Assembly: GCA_023374025.1 (NCBI GenBank)
Contig: SIJG01000004.1
Coordinates: 394,582 to 458,581 of the forward strand
Origin: Heterodera schachtii
Taxonomy: Eukaryota > Nematoda > Chromadorea > Rhabditida > Heteroderidae
Length of the DNA: 64,000 bases
Direction: 5' to 3'
Shown: piece by piece, positions 22,056 through 32,783 of the stretch
How the letters are laid out: each line of letters opens with the position of its first letter
Position numbering within the stretch: the first letter of the stretch is position 1
Program-made: the position numbers and the translations under genes
The notes under the pieces: model-generated
What the model saw: the letters and a program-made list of their open reading frames with translations, nothing else
What the model was told of the DNA's origin: nothing
Database searches by the model: none

Positions 22056-23294
22056 ATGTCTGCCGACAACCCTCGGGGGGTCAGCACCAACTCTGCCTGC
22101 GGGCAAAATACAGAATTTGATTGGAGCAACCCCGCCTGCGGGCAAAATACAGATTTAAAGGTGAAAAGTGAGGACCAAAATGGAGTGATCAATCGACCCG
22201 TGTGGCGCATAAACATGCTGAGCCACATGAATTCGAACTTGGAATTATTTGGAGAAGAGTCAGTCCATGCTTTTGATGATTGGGCTGACCGATTTAAGGA
22301 CTATCTGTCACTGACAGGGAAAAATTGGAGTGAAGAAGAAAAGGTCACTCGACTTAAGCTCGCACTCAAGGACACACCTAGGGAGCTATTCAAAGAACTC
22401 CAGCCCTTCCAAATCACGACATTCACCAGCGCATTGGAAGCACTGAGGGCCAAATTGGACTCGCCTCAACGACGGGAAGTGGCAAAGCGCAGCCTTTCGG
22501 TTTGCCGGCAGCGTGAAAACGAAACTGTTGCCCAATTTTTGAGACGTCTCACGCCACTGATTGACTCAACCAATCCTTCTCTAACGGGTGACTTGCGCAA
22601 AGAAAAAATATGTGAGGAATTTCTGGACCGATTAAGACCAAACATGAGCTTTTTGATTCGTTTGGTCGGGCTTACGCAACCCAAAAATTTGGAAATGGTA
22701 AAGGCCCAAGCAGAGGAACTTGAGGCACTTCTTCTCAGCACTGGAGGCGGTGTTACGCAAATCACACAACTCATCAATTCAATGACGGAACAACGCGGAA
22801 ATGAAGAACCGAATGAACAAAACGAAAGAAAATTCGAACAACAATGGCGCGACAATGGTGGGGAATTCAGAAATGCCACTTCACATGACGCGCAGAGCTC
22901 GTACTCTGACAACGAAAGGAGTGAAGGTAACCACCAAAATTGGCCAACAAGGGGCCACGGAAATATGAACCGTAGAAATTGGTCCAATAATCCGACCTGC
23001 CAATTGTGCAACAGGGCCGGACACAGTTCCTACAACTGCCATGAAAGAAGGGCACAATTTGAAAACCAAGCAAATGGCGAATGGCACCAACATCGACGAC
23101 GACCATGGAACAATTGGCGTGATCAGCCAAATGAAATGAATGAAATGCCGCCATCAACATCATCATTGGCACCCGAATTCATGGAAAACTTGGTCAAATC
23201 ATTAATTACTCTGAATTTACAAAAGCTGAACAATACGAGGCCGGACAAAGGGACTGAATCACAAATACACTTCAACTGCTCAATTGATCAATGA
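22056..23294 (+). CDS. retrotransposon gag protein with CCHC zinc knuckle
   Basis: 412 codons from the first ATG after the leader. Residues 12-32 contain two ACGQNT segments encoded by the 19-bp motif. Residues about 60-230 form an alpha-helical capsid-like (Retrotrans_gag-type) region with 'AFDDWADRFKDYLSLTG' and 'QRENETVAQFLRRL'. A Gln/Asn/Arg-rich linker follows. Near residues 315-328 is CQLCNRAGHSSYNC, a C-X2-C-X4-H-X4-C nucleic-acid-binding knuckle, then a basic Trp/Arg segment. Family knowledge: such proteins assemble particles around the element RNA. The frame is intact. It stops before any protease, and no frameshift into pol is visible downstream. Confidence 0.88.
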   Translation: MSADNPRGVSTNSACGQNTEFDWSNPACGQNTDLKVKSEDQNGVINRPVWRINMLSHMNSNLELFGEESVHAFDDWADRFKDYLSLTGKNWSEEEKVTRLKLALKDTPRELFKELQPFQITTFTSALEALRAKLDSPQRREVAKRSLSVCRQRENETVAQFLRRLTPLIDSTNPSLTGDLRKEKICEEFLDRLRPNMSFLIRLVGLTQPKNLEMVKAQAEELEALLLSTGGGVTQITQLINSMTEQRGNEEPNEQNERKFEQQWRDNGGEFRNATSHDAQSSYSDNERSEGNHQNWPTRGHGNMNRRNWSNNPTCQLCNRAGHSSYNCHERRAQFENQANGEWHQHRRRPWNNWRDQPNEMNEMPPSTSSLAPEFMENLVKSLITLNLQKLNNTRPDKGTESQIHFNCSIDQ

Positions 23295-23973
23295 AACAAA
23301 GGGAAAAAACAACAAGGAATTTTGAATTGGCCTGCGGGCAAAATACAGAGAAAGCAAAGCCTAAGATTTAGAATTGGAACTCTAATTAAATTGTTGAATT
23401 TTTTAATTCATAACCAGCCAAGTTTCAGTATTTCTTCCGCCTGTGGGCAAAAGACAGATTAAAAACCCTACCATAACCCTAAATACTGTAAGTTTCTATC
23501 AAAAAAATTGCTTGGATCAAATCCTATTTTCTCTCCAATTCCTGCTTAAGGAATTCTTACAATTTCCCTTTTTCGTCCCACTTTCTTTTTAAGAAAAAAC
23601 CCAATCAAATGTTGCGCTCTTTTCCTTTCCCACCGATTTTGTATTCTTTCCCTACCTTTTTTTGCACATCCCTACCTTTTGACTCAGAGAGCCAGCGCTT
23701 GCCATTGAATCATCAATTTTATTCCTTTTCATCTGGGCAGGAGACGACCGCCCTTCGTCTCTTCCTTATTTGCCTGCCGCCGCAGACATTACACATACAA
23801 ACATTCATCCCTATCGGCAAACACACCATTAGCCATTTCATTCACATAAGACCTTCAGAGTTATTTTCCCTGCTCTTAAAATGAAAAAATCTCTCAATAT
23901 TGCAAATCAATTATTTATTTAACCAATTTCAAGTTAAACAATTTAGCTACAATAAATCCTATCAATTATCTAA
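23295..23973. other. spacer between gag and second ORF
   Basis: It carries two 19-bp motif copies (23330, 23439) and C/T-rich stretches. No gene is supported; the short frame at 23609-23884 has no recognisable features. Confidence 0.5.
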
Positions 23974-25188
23974 ATGGACTCCAATGAAGCCTGCGGGCAA
24001 AATACAGATAATGCGGTTAGAAATGAAAGAGCTCAGGAAAGCGAGCATGTGCCGGACATCGTTGAAGCAAATGCGAATGCCGATGGAAAAGCCCGAGGGC
24101 ACAATACTGATTCGAACAAAGAAATGACCGAGATTGATGTCGAAAATGCTGTAGATAAAGAACTTTTTGAGAATGAGGGTCCTTCGGGAACCCAATCAAG
24201 GCCATTGAGTGCCATGCATTTGTACGGTAACGACAAACAACCACAACATCCGAACACCTCAAATAGATAAACATGCGCACAAACTATTGCTAGAATAATT
24301 GCAGAAATAAATGCAAATAAGACCGAGACGGAATTTCACGAGCCAATTCTTACAAATTTGAGCAATGAATTTGAGCTGAAGAATGAAAACTGTACAGTAA
24401 ACAAAGCCCGAGGGCACAATACAGCAAATGCATCCATAGTTTGGGCTATGATTCAGCCAGACATCCCTAAGGAACTCCTTGGAATGGATGACAACGAAAT
24501 ACAAACAATGGTCATTCAGATACAACATAATTGGGCAATCTCTGTGAATTTGTATAAGGAAACTAAAGGGCCGTACTTTTTCAGAATTCACGAAAACTCA
24601 AACGTCAGTGCTTTCCCAAGGTTAGGTGATATTGTAATAATCCCAAAATCTGAGGAATCAAATGAACCAATCTCGACCTGTGAGACTCTCAGCAACAACC
24701 CGGAATTTGGGGACAATATCAGCTCAGACTGCCTAAACGATCCATTCGAACGCGAAGATGGCACCGTCTTTGCAACTCAGCGGTGTGAAATAACAGATGC
24801 AATCCAAACAATTGATGTTGGAATCGACATATATGGAGACATAGAAGTATTACAACGCTTCTACCCCCACCAAATCAAGTCTGGGCTCGATCATTATCTG
24901 TTTGGGTATGATTCATGGATTAACATCACTGGGTTTTGGATCAACATCCCTGACAACTTCATAATTGCGTCGGAAGGTAAAAATTTGTTTTATGCTAAAC
25001 CAATGGACCATCAAAATAGCCTAATTCACAAGCAACAGCATTACATTGGAACATGCATTGAAACGGCAATTCGGATCTTCTCACGCGACTGGGACCCCGT
25101 GGAGGAAGCGAATCGTGAATGGTTTCGTTCCCTCCAGCTCGGCCCACCAAATTCCGATCGCGAAACATCATCCCGTCACCCACGCTAG
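23974..25188 (+). pseudogene. second ORF of gag-only element, one in-frame stop
   Basis: The frame from ATG 23974 to the stop at 25188 is continuous except for one TAA at 24268-24270; the codons on both sides read as one protein of about 404 residues. The first third is acidic (ACGQNT and ARGHNT segments from the 19-bp motif). The rest has 'IVWAMIQPDIPKELLGMDD', 'FPRLGDIVIIPKSEES' and a C-terminal 'CIETAIRIFSRDWDPVEEAN'. I recognise no known domain, no signal peptide and no membrane segment. It could be an element-specific accessory protein. The stop may be a recent mutation, a readthrough site or the boundary of two proteins (a downstream ATG lies at 24358). Confidence 0.55.
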
Positions 25189-26092
25189 CCAATGATCAAC
25201 CATTCAACACAGAAAGACGAGGACGTCTTGCGTCGGTGATTGGAGGATACTGGTAAATTCGGCGCAGTTCGTGGACGTGAAAGGTAAGTCATTTTTGAGA
25301 ATGAACAGCATTAATTTTTTGATCAATTTAGATTCACCACACAAAGATTTCTTTCACAATTCCATCACTTCAATGAGGTAAAACGGTAACAAGAAAAACC
25401 CAACCGAGGGGGGGACTCATCTAACATTCTTAATTTCAAGACACCCTGCGCGGCGGTGATCGGAGGTCAACTGGACGATGAATGAAGAAGGACACTTCGT
25501 TGAAACGGACGGATGGATTGGCGGCATTGGCATTTCCATTCCTCTCTTCCCCTTCCTTCAATTTTGTACACATTTGATTTCCCCATTTCTCCTTGCCTTT
25601 TCTTTTGTTCCTTCTCAATTGTTTCTTCTTAATTTCCTTTTTTGTACTGGAATTTCCGGCTGTTCCTTCTTTATTCCATCCCTCAAAATTTTGGGTCACC
25701 AAACCCTGTACAGCTCTTCCAACTCGGCACTTCGTCTTTTGCACCGTTCCTTCGCACCACTCTGGGACGGAATGAACTCTGGTTGATTCTCTCCAACCTC
25801 TCAGGCCAAGTCTGTTCATAAATTGAGCAGCTGGTGCGCAGGTGGTTGGATTGGGAACCGAAGGGCGAAACCGTTCTCGGACTGGCGCAACATCATCGGC
25901 CAACTTCGGGGATCGAGGACGATCCTATGGAAGGGGGGAGCTGTAAGGGATTGGCACACCCTCAAAAACAATTTTAATTTCCCTCAGCAGTCGTACTTTC
26001 CACTCTTTATTATCACATTTTCTCATCTCATTTATCCCATTCATCCCCGCCCCTTTTCCGTTCCCTTCACACTTTTCCTTCCCCCAGCGATT
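25189..26092. other. 3' non-coding part of gag-only element
   Basis: It includes a consensus 5' splice site (AAAGGTAAGT near 25281) and an acceptor-like CAATTTAG near 25332. Most of 25540-26080 is pyrimidine-rich. Frames on either strand look fortuitous. Confidence 0.45.
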
Positions 26093-26321
26093 AGTTAGTC
26101 AGTCGTCAGGCGGTCGAGTCGTTAAGCCTATTCGATCAGTCGTTCGTCAATGTATATTTCAATCACCATTTATCCGGAGAGAATAAATTAATCTTTTAAC
26201 ACCGAGGCTTTTTGGGGAATTTCACCACCAATCCTGGGCCCGGGATTCGTTCCCCAAATCGTCCTCCCATTTATTCTTCGAGCGGTGTGTCGACTGGGGG
26301 ACCCAACACGCCTCCCTCACT
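26093..26321 (+). repeat. 3' direct long repeat (LTR) of gag-only element
   Basis: 229 bp, near-identical to 20751-20980. It is followed directly by unrelated AT-rich DNA. Confidence 0.8.
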
Positions 26322-26489
26322 ATATTCTGAGCATTGTTTGGCATAAATTTCAATTTTTGGTTTGGTGGATGACAATTTAATTGGTGATTTTTCACTCATA
26401 AGCCCAATTACAGAATATTATTGTTATTTTGGAAAAGCTTTATTCTGTAATTTTTTTTCAAACTTTTTTTGAAATTTTTAAAAGTTTCC

Positions 26490-26519
26490 GTCTCTCTCTC
26501 TCTCTCTCTCTCACTCTCT

Positions 26520-26561
<42 letters not shown>

Positions 26562-26577
26562 CTATCTCTCTCTCGAA
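26490..26577. repeat. (CT)n microsatellite
   Basis: About 88 bases of nearly pure TC dinucleotides with a few A or C interruptions. Confidence 0.9.
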
Positions 26578-26584
26578 ATATTTA

Positions 26585-26768
26585 GAAGTCTATTTTCAAT
26601 TTTCTTGTATTTTTCCTACAAATCTTCTCAAAAATGCCAAAAATATGTATTTTTATGTTTTTATAAGTCTCTCTAAATTGAAAATTGTTAGGAGAAAATG
26701 CTTTTTTTGGGCTTCTCTCGGCAAAACTAAGCCGCAAAAAATATATGTTAAAACATAAAAATCCCATC
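26585..26768. repeat. MITE fragment shared with 61960-62100
   Basis: The text around GCGGCTTAGTTTTGCCGAGAG (minus strand) and the AACATAAAAATCCCATCCCTA end match 61960-62100 in opposite orientation. The right end, CATCCCTA, is hAT-like; the left end is not recognisable. Confidence 0.5.
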
Positions 26769-27052
26769 CCTATTGATGAAGGATTTGTCGAAAAATATCC
26801 AATGGGGCGTAATTACGAAAAGTCATGTGAAATTATGATGAAAATCATGGTTTTAAATTATTTATTCTTATATCATAATATTTTATTATTTAAAAAAATC
26901 TACTGATGATCAGTTTCACCTATTGATCAAATCTTTGGTAATGCTTCTTCATATTCATTAAAATTTAAATAAAAAATTATTTTCTGATGAAAGTAATTTA
27001 ATTTTAATGTAAATATAATTTATAAAATAATAAAAAATTATTATTTTTAGTG

Positions 27053-27819
27053 ATGCTTTTTCTCCTTTTTATATTTGTGTTCTTAATCATAAACAATTCA
27101 ACTGACAAAACATTGTCAGTTAATCTGTGTAAAAAACTTCGTCCAATTTTTGCTGAAATATTTGGTGAAGAATGGGAAAATGAAATAATTGGAGAAAATG
27201 AAAATCAAAATGATCAAAATGAATTAACTGATCAGACCGATCAATTGGATGTTCAACAAAAACGCGGCAATATTCACAAATTTCACGCAATAAAAGAAAG
27301 AATTAAGAAAAAGGGGAAATATTCGGCAAAAATTTGGAATAAAATTGAGTTAAAAATAGCGAAAAAATTAGGAATTAGTCGACAGAAAATTTACAAATGG
27401 AAAAAACAATTTAATTTAAATGAAATAAAGAAAAATGAAAAGGATTATTATGAAAAGAAAAAAAGGGAATTTATTGAACGAATTGATGAGATTAAAAGAA
27501 TGTCCAAAAATGGAAAACTGAAACAATTTGCGAAAGAGTTGGGCATTTGCGAAAAAACATTCAGAAAATGGAAAAAAGAATTTGGCATTGAAATTGGCAA
27601 AAGTAAATTTAATTTGAATTTTTAATTTAATTATTAATATTAAATTTTATTATATTCTTAGGTCGAATTCGATTCACCGATGAACAAAAAATGAGAAAAA
27701 TGAATGATTATTATGAAATGAAAAAAGGAAATCCTTTTTTAAGTGACAAAGAAATTGCTGGCATTTTGAAAATTGGAACTGCCACTCTAAAGAGATGGAA
27801 AAAAGAAAATAATTCTTAA
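27053..27819 (+). CDS. predicted secreted protein with three helix-turn-helix units (copy 1, intact)
   Basis: Two exons: 27053-27602 and 27662-27819, joined across AAA A|GTAAATTT ... TTCTTAG|GT; total 235 aa. The ATG sits two bases after an acceptor (ATTTTTAG), which suits spliced-leader trans-splicing. Residues 1-22 are a strong signal peptide (MLFLLFIFVFLIINN). An acidic Glu/Asn/Asp/Gln region (45-65) follows. Then come three HTH-like units, each ending in a Trp-basic signature: about 97-120 (KKLGISRQKIYKWKKQF), 155-177 (KELGICEKTFRKWKKEFG) and 210-232 (IAGILKIGTATLKRWKKE). The protein is very Lys-rich. The HTH pattern resembles transposase and homeodomain-like DNA-binding folds; a signal peptide on such a protein is unusual. 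Function is unknown; a secreted nucleic-acid-binding effector is my inference only. Confidence 0.75.
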
Positions 27820-28081
27820 ATTTTCCATATCTTTTGTTAGTATTTTTATTCTAAATTAATTGTATTCTAATTTAATTTTATTCGCTATTTTATTTGTTTA
27901 TTTTTAATATCTACTGAAGATCATTTTCACCTATTGATCGTATTTTTGGCAATTCTTCTCCATATTCATTAAAATTTAAATTAAAAAAATTATTTTCTGG
28001 TGTAATTAAGGAAATTTTAATACAAATATATTAAATAAAATATTAAAAAATCATAATTAATATTTATAAGATTTTTTAGTG

Positions 28082-28262
28082 ATGCATTTTCTCCTTTTTA
28101 TATTTGTGTTCTTATTCATAAGCAATTCAACTGACAAAACATTGTCAGTTAATAAAAAACTTCGGCCAATTTTGCTGAAATATTTGGTGAAGAATGGCAA
28201 AATGAAATAATTCGAGAAAATGAAAATGAGACTGATCAAAACGCAAATTACCATTCATATGA
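28082..28262 (+). pseudogene. truncated copy 2 of secreted HTH family
   Basis: It keeps the acceptor-ATG, signal peptide and the start of the acidic region, but is missing a base near 28174 (CCAATTTTGCTG where copy 1 has CCAATTTTTGCTG), which shifts the frame. It ends after about 180 bp and runs directly into the promoter sequence of copy 3. The same truncated form is mirrored at 38262-38451. Confidence 0.75.
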
Positions 28263-28458
28263 AATTATGATGAAATTCATGGCTTTCAATTATTTAATAT
28301 TATTTACTATTGATCGCATTTTTGGCAATGCTTCTCCATATTTATTAAAATTAGATTAAAAAAAAAATTTATGATGTAATTAACTTAGTTTTAATACAAA
28401 TATATTTAATAAAAATATTAAAAAATTATTAATTAATTATTTATAATTTTTTTTAGTG

Positions 28459-29259
28459 ATGCGTTTTCTTCTCTTTATAATTGTGTTTTTAATCATAAAC
28501 AATTCAATTGACAAAACATTGTCAGTTAATCTGTCTAAAAAACTTCGGCCAACTTTTGCTGAAATATTTGGCGAAGAATGGGAAAATGAAATAATAATTG
28601 GAGAAAATGAAAATGAAAATCAAAATGAGACTGATCAGAACGGAAATTTTAATCAAAATGATCAAAATGAATTGTCCGGTCAGACCGAAAAAATGGATTT
28701 TCAGCAAAAAGCGAAATTATTCACAAATTTGATGCAATAAAAGAAAGAATTAAGAAACGGGGAAAATATGCGACAAAATGTTGGGTTAAATCTGAGCAAA
28801 AAATAGCGAAAAAATTGGGAATTAATCGAAGGAAAATTTACGAATGGAAAAAACAATTTGGAATTAATAAAAAGAATTCTTATCAAATGAAAAAGAGAGA
28901 ATTTATTGAACGAATTGATGAATTTAAAAAAATGTATAAGAATGGGAAGCAGAAGCAATTTGCGAAAGAGTTGGGCATTGACAGAAAAACATTATACCGA
29001 TGGGAAAAAGAATTTGGCATTGAAATTGGAAAAAGTAAAATTAATTTAATTTTAATTCTTCAAAATAATTAATTTAATATTAAATTTTATTATATTCTAA
29101 GGTCGAATTCGATTCACCGATGAACAAAAAATGAGAAAAATGAATGATTATTATGAAATGAAAAAAGGAAATCCTTTTTTAAGTGACAAAGAAATTGCTG
29201 GCATTTTGAAAATTGGAACTGCCACTCTAAAGAGATGGAAAAAAGAAAATAATTCTTAA
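28459..29259 (+). pseudogene. copy 3 of secreted HTH family, frameshifted
   Basis: Exon 1 is 28459-29034, exon 2 29102-29259, with the same structure as copy 1. The signal peptide and acidic region read to about 28707. There an A-rich run (CAGCAAAAAGC) is one base short relative to copy 1, and the HTH units continue in another frame to the splice site. Exon 2 and its 3' flank (29101-29341) are identical to 27661-27901 over about 241 bases. It could be a pseudogene, or the run could permit slippage. Confidence 0.7.
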
Positions 29260-29495
29260 ATTTTCCATATCTTTTGTTAGTATTTTTATTCTAAATTAAT
29301 TGTATTCTAATTTAATTTTATTCGCTATTTTATTTGTTTATTTTTTAATTGCTTTTATAAATATTAAATTTACTCTTAAATTTTTTAACTGTTTTTCGGG
29401 GTACAAAAAACCCAAAAATTTTTTTTTCCAATTTATTTTCCGCCACCATATAAATTTTGATGTGACAGAACGGTGCTGAGTCGTTATATAAAAAC

Positions 29496-30661
29496 TAGAG
29501 ATCGGAATTTTCACAATACACGGGCACGGGTACGGGGTACGGGGTTGGACACAACACGGGGTACGGGGTCACGGGCTAAAACCCCGTAAACCCCGTGACC
29601 CCGTGTTCAATAATGACACGGGGTCCGTACACGGGCACGGGGTTTTTTAGAATAATTTTTTCAACTAAAAACTAACTTGAAAAATACAAATTTGAATAAT
29701 TTTATAGAAAAAGGTAATTTCAAACTGTTTTAGTTTATTTCTATATTTATTTGAAATTTTTTAAATTATTTTCAAAATATTTTAAGTGATTTTACATTAT
29801 AATGGAAATTTTTTTGGAACAGTTAAACCCTTTTTTTGCGGCAAGCTTTATCCAAAGAGAATTTGGTAAACTGTGGGCAAGGGTGCGGCGGTGCCGATAG
29901 GCGCCGCCGGAAAAAATTGAAAATTTCTATGTGTTGTGTCCACAAGGAAACAACAGAATTAAATTTATTGTAGAAAGACAAATGAAATCAATAAATAAAT
30001 AAAAGATGACGACGGAGTCAGAGGAAAGACGAAAATGGAAGGAGTAAAACAGATTTAATTTAGAATCGAAAATTAAGAATAAAATAATAATAAATGAGGA
30101 TTAACAGCGGGGGAAAATAATGACTGGAAAGGTGGCGGAGAAATAAACAGGAACATCACTGTTACTGTATGGCACTAATTCAAATTAATAAAATCCAACA
30201 TCTCCAACACTATGCAATTTATTAACAGACATTGTACAAAAATTGCTAATTTTTTTGAAAAAAAAACTCAAAAAAAATTCCGAAAAATTCCGATTTTTCA
30301 TCAAAAATTTCGTAAGTCGGAACTCGGAAGACGGAATTACGTTCCATCCCTGATACATACAACCCGAATTCTCTTTCACTTACAAAATTCAATTAAATTT
30401 AATTAATGTAAATGAATATTTTGGCGAAATGCAATAATAAATTCAAAAAAAATCACAATTTAGCTGGATAAAAAAACCCCGTAGCCCGTGTCCCAAAATA
30501 CACGGGCACGGGGTACGGGGTTGAAAATAACACGGGGTACGGTGTCACGGGCTAAAACCCCGTAAACCCCGTGACCCTGTGAAACCCGTGTCAGCCCGAA
30601 AAAACACGGGTTACGGGGTCCGTAAACCCCGTGCACGGGTCTGCCCCGTGTCCGATCTCTA
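29496..30661. mobile_element. hAT-like MITE, (ACGGGGT)-type repeat ends
   Basis: It starts TAGAGATCGGA and ends TCCGATCTCTA, flanked by the perfect 8-bp duplication ATAAAAAC (29488-29495, 30662-30669). Inside each end is an array of CACGGGGTACGGGG-type units in opposite orientation. The interior has the GC-rich module GGCGGTGCCGATAGGCGCC near 29888. There is no transposase gene. The 8-bp duplication and TAGAG ends place it with hAT. Confidence 0.82.
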
Positions 30662-30689
30662 ATAAAAACTATCAAATAGAAATTTTCAA

Positions 30690-30960
30690 AAAAAAACTCC
30701 CCATAACTTTTGTCAAAGTCAGCCTAATTAAACATTCTTGATATCATTAGATAGCCCTAAGAGTTCTCTATTAGCTCACTTAAATTTCAAAAAATTATGT
30801 CAAGAGTGAACAAAGTTATGACCAAAAGTACTCAAGGAACCAGGTTTTCAGACATTTTTGGTCGTAACTTTTTTGAAACTTAGTCAAATCATTTGAAATT
30901 GTGCAGGCTAATAGAGGACACATAGGGCTACCGATTAATAGCAAGTATAGGATGACAAAT
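30690..30960. repeat. GTTATGACCAAAA-family repeat
   Basis: It carries the same interior motifs as the foldback at 2195 (GCTAATAGAGGA, AAAGTTATGACCAAAAG, TTGATATCATTAGATAGCCC). The arms are more diverged. Confidence 0.5.
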
Positions 30961-31165
30961 AAAACTATGTTATGTCATATTCTCCACGCAAATTCATTGT
31001 TTTGCTTCACTTAGTTCGTTGTTAGAATTTTTTTATACTCTAAGCACAGTTAACTTTTGGCGCCAAAAATGGGTCACATTTTTTGATGGTGTCATTACAT
31101 TAATGTAGACTGAAATTTTATTTTTCATTCAGTTTTCCTTAAAGAGAATTGAATGGGCTTTAAAA

Positions 31166-31559
31166 CAGGGTTACCCTTGAAAATTTCCCGAAATAAGTAC
31201 ATCGCTGGTCAAAAATAAGTTTTAGGGGTCAAAAATAAGTACATTTTTTAAAACATGTTTCCACAACTTTAAATCGCATTTTTATTCAAAAATCAAGAAT
31301 TAGCAACATAAAAAATGACAAAATTACGATTTTGAGCCAATTTTTTTAAAGAGAATAAGAAACCGCCGAGAGAAAAATTTGAATATTTAACTGAATCTTG
31401 TTAAGATTTTGCATATTAATTCGCTTCAAAAAACATTTCTTTCAAAAATTATCATTTAAAAATCTAAATTTCTCTCTGAATCCAAAAAATAAGTACAAAA
31501 TAAGTACATTGAGCTCAAATAAGTACAATACTTACAAATAAGTACAAAGGGTAGCCCTG
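31166..31559. mobile_element. hAT-like MITE, (AAATAAGTACA)-type repeat ends
   Basis: It runs from CAGGGTTACCCTT to AAGGGTAGCCCTG with the perfect 8-bp duplication CTTTAAAA (31158-31165, 31560-31567). The subterminal regions repeat AAATAAGTAC several times. No coding capacity. Confidence 0.8.
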
Positions 31560-31779
31560 CTTTAAAATGATTATTAAAAGATTAAAATCGGTTTATTACT
31601 TTTCTAGATATAAGAAATTATAAAGTGGGACATTACTTATTTGTCACCCTGTAAATAAAAAATAATAATTTCTAACAAAATTTTTTTTTAATTAAATATA
31701 AAATTATTTTGATCATCAAAAATTTTGATCAAAACATTCTTATTACGAACAAAATAAAGTGATCTTGCTATCATTCGCT

Positions 31780-31965
31780 TGCCCTATGTTTCCTCTATTA
31801 GCCTGTAAAATTTCAAAATTTTTCGTTAGGTTTCAAAAAAGTATCACCAAAATGCTTGAAAACCTGTTTCCTTGGGTATTTTTGGCCATAACTTTGCTCA
31901 AATTTGAATAAATTTTTTGAAATTTAGGTCAACTAATAGAGAACTCTTAGGGTTATCATTGAGTA
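31780..31965. repeat. GTTATGACCAAAA-family repeat fragment
   Basis: It holds CTATTAGCCTGTAAAATTTC, TTTTGGCCATAACTTTGCTC and AACTAATAGAGAACTC, as in the other members. It is diverged and partial. Confidence 0.45.
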
Positions 31966-32280
31966 ATTAAATGCAACCAAATAAATTATCATTAGTGTAT
32001 TTTTGCTTGTTTTCCGTGTCCGCCGCCGCGCCTAATTACCCCCCGCGGCGAATGTTCTGTGACTGAATAATAAAAATAATTAAAAAATTGAAATGTTTTG
32101 AATTGCAATATGATTTTTTTTAGAAAAAATTTTATTTTTTTAAATAAAAGAATTAAAATTTTTTCATATTTAGATATAATAAACAAATTTATTCATCTTG
32201 TTCATTTCAAAATTGTTATGAAAAGAAGCAAATTTAACAAATAATACTTATATTTCTAAATTTTTATTTTATAATTTTAG

Positions 32281-32360
32281 ATGGTTTTCGATATTATTCC
32301 AATGAAGAAAAAAGAAGCAAAATGAATTTTTATGACAATATGAGAATTGCAAATTAGTCT
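32281..32360 (+). pseudogene. remnant of HTH-family exon 2
   Basis: After an acceptor (TTATAATTTTAG), the text encodes FRYYSNEEKRSKMNFYDN, which aligns with the start of copy 1 exon 2 (IRFTDEQKMRKMNDYYEM). It then stops. It shows the HTH cluster once extended up to the collagen gene. Confidence 0.5.
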
Positions 32361-32783
32361 TTAAGTGCCAAAAATTGTTGGCACTATTCTCAAAATTATT
32401 GTATCCCGACAAGATGCCAATCTCGAATCCCGGATCCCGACTTTTTCAATATTCCGGGCGGTAATAAATTTTCTAAAAATTGGAAATAATTTTTTAAAAA
32501 TTGCAAATTATTTTGAAAGAAAGATAAATTGTAAAAAAAAAATTTTGGTTTAAATATTAATTGAAATTAATTAAGACAAATTCAAAAATTTAATTTCCAC
32601 CCTTTTTGGAAACGAATTTCCCATTTTTAAATCAAGAAAAAATTTTTTTATCGCATTTTATTAAAATTTGTGCAAAATTTATCACATAATCAAATGGAAA
32701 AATTCGTTCATCTTATCATCCGTTTCAATAGCCAGGTGCCGTTCTGTACAAATTTTAAATTTAAATTAATTTTATTTATTTTT

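Larger units (their letters stand above)
21061..24423 (+). repeat. ten dispersed copies of a 19-bp motif, consensus GCCTGCGGGCAAAATACAG
   Basis: Starts are at 21061, 21109, 21282, 22095, 22134, 23330, 23439, 23989, 24091 and 24405. Most are GCCTGCGGGCAAAATACAG; variants are GCCTGTGGGCAAAAGACAG and GCCCGAGGGCACAATACAG. In gag and ORF2 the copies encode ACGQNT or ARGHNT. Others lie in non-coding stretches or fit a different frame (PAGKIQ). Conservation across frames and in non-coding DNA points to selection or copying at the nucleotide level. Each copy can form only a short GCC/GGC stem with a 4-nt loop. Confidence 0.85.
20751..26321 (+). mobile_element. non-autonomous LTR-type retroelement (gag, second ORF, no pol)
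   Basis: Near-identical 230-bp direct repeats flank a 5.1-kb interior. TGGTAGCACCGGATGG at the inner edge of the left repeat fits a tRNA 3'-CCA primer-binding site. The interior encodes a gag with CCHC knuckle and a second unknown frame. Reverse transcriptase, RNase H and integrase motifs are absent, so it must depend on another element. I could not find a purine-rich tract before the right LTR (that stretch is C/T-rich), which is odd. Ten copies of a 19-bp motif are scattered through 21061-24423. Confidence 0.78.

Noticed and set aside
25436..25903. 155-codon minus-strand frame
   Set aside because: It is antisense to the pyrimidine-rich 3' part of the retroelement; no motif, and Lys/Arg-rich text arises from the complement of T/C tracts.
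29496..30661. Telomere-like repeat array
   Set aside because: The ACGGGGT units are inverted at two ends of one element with an 8-bp target duplication, so they belong to a transposon.
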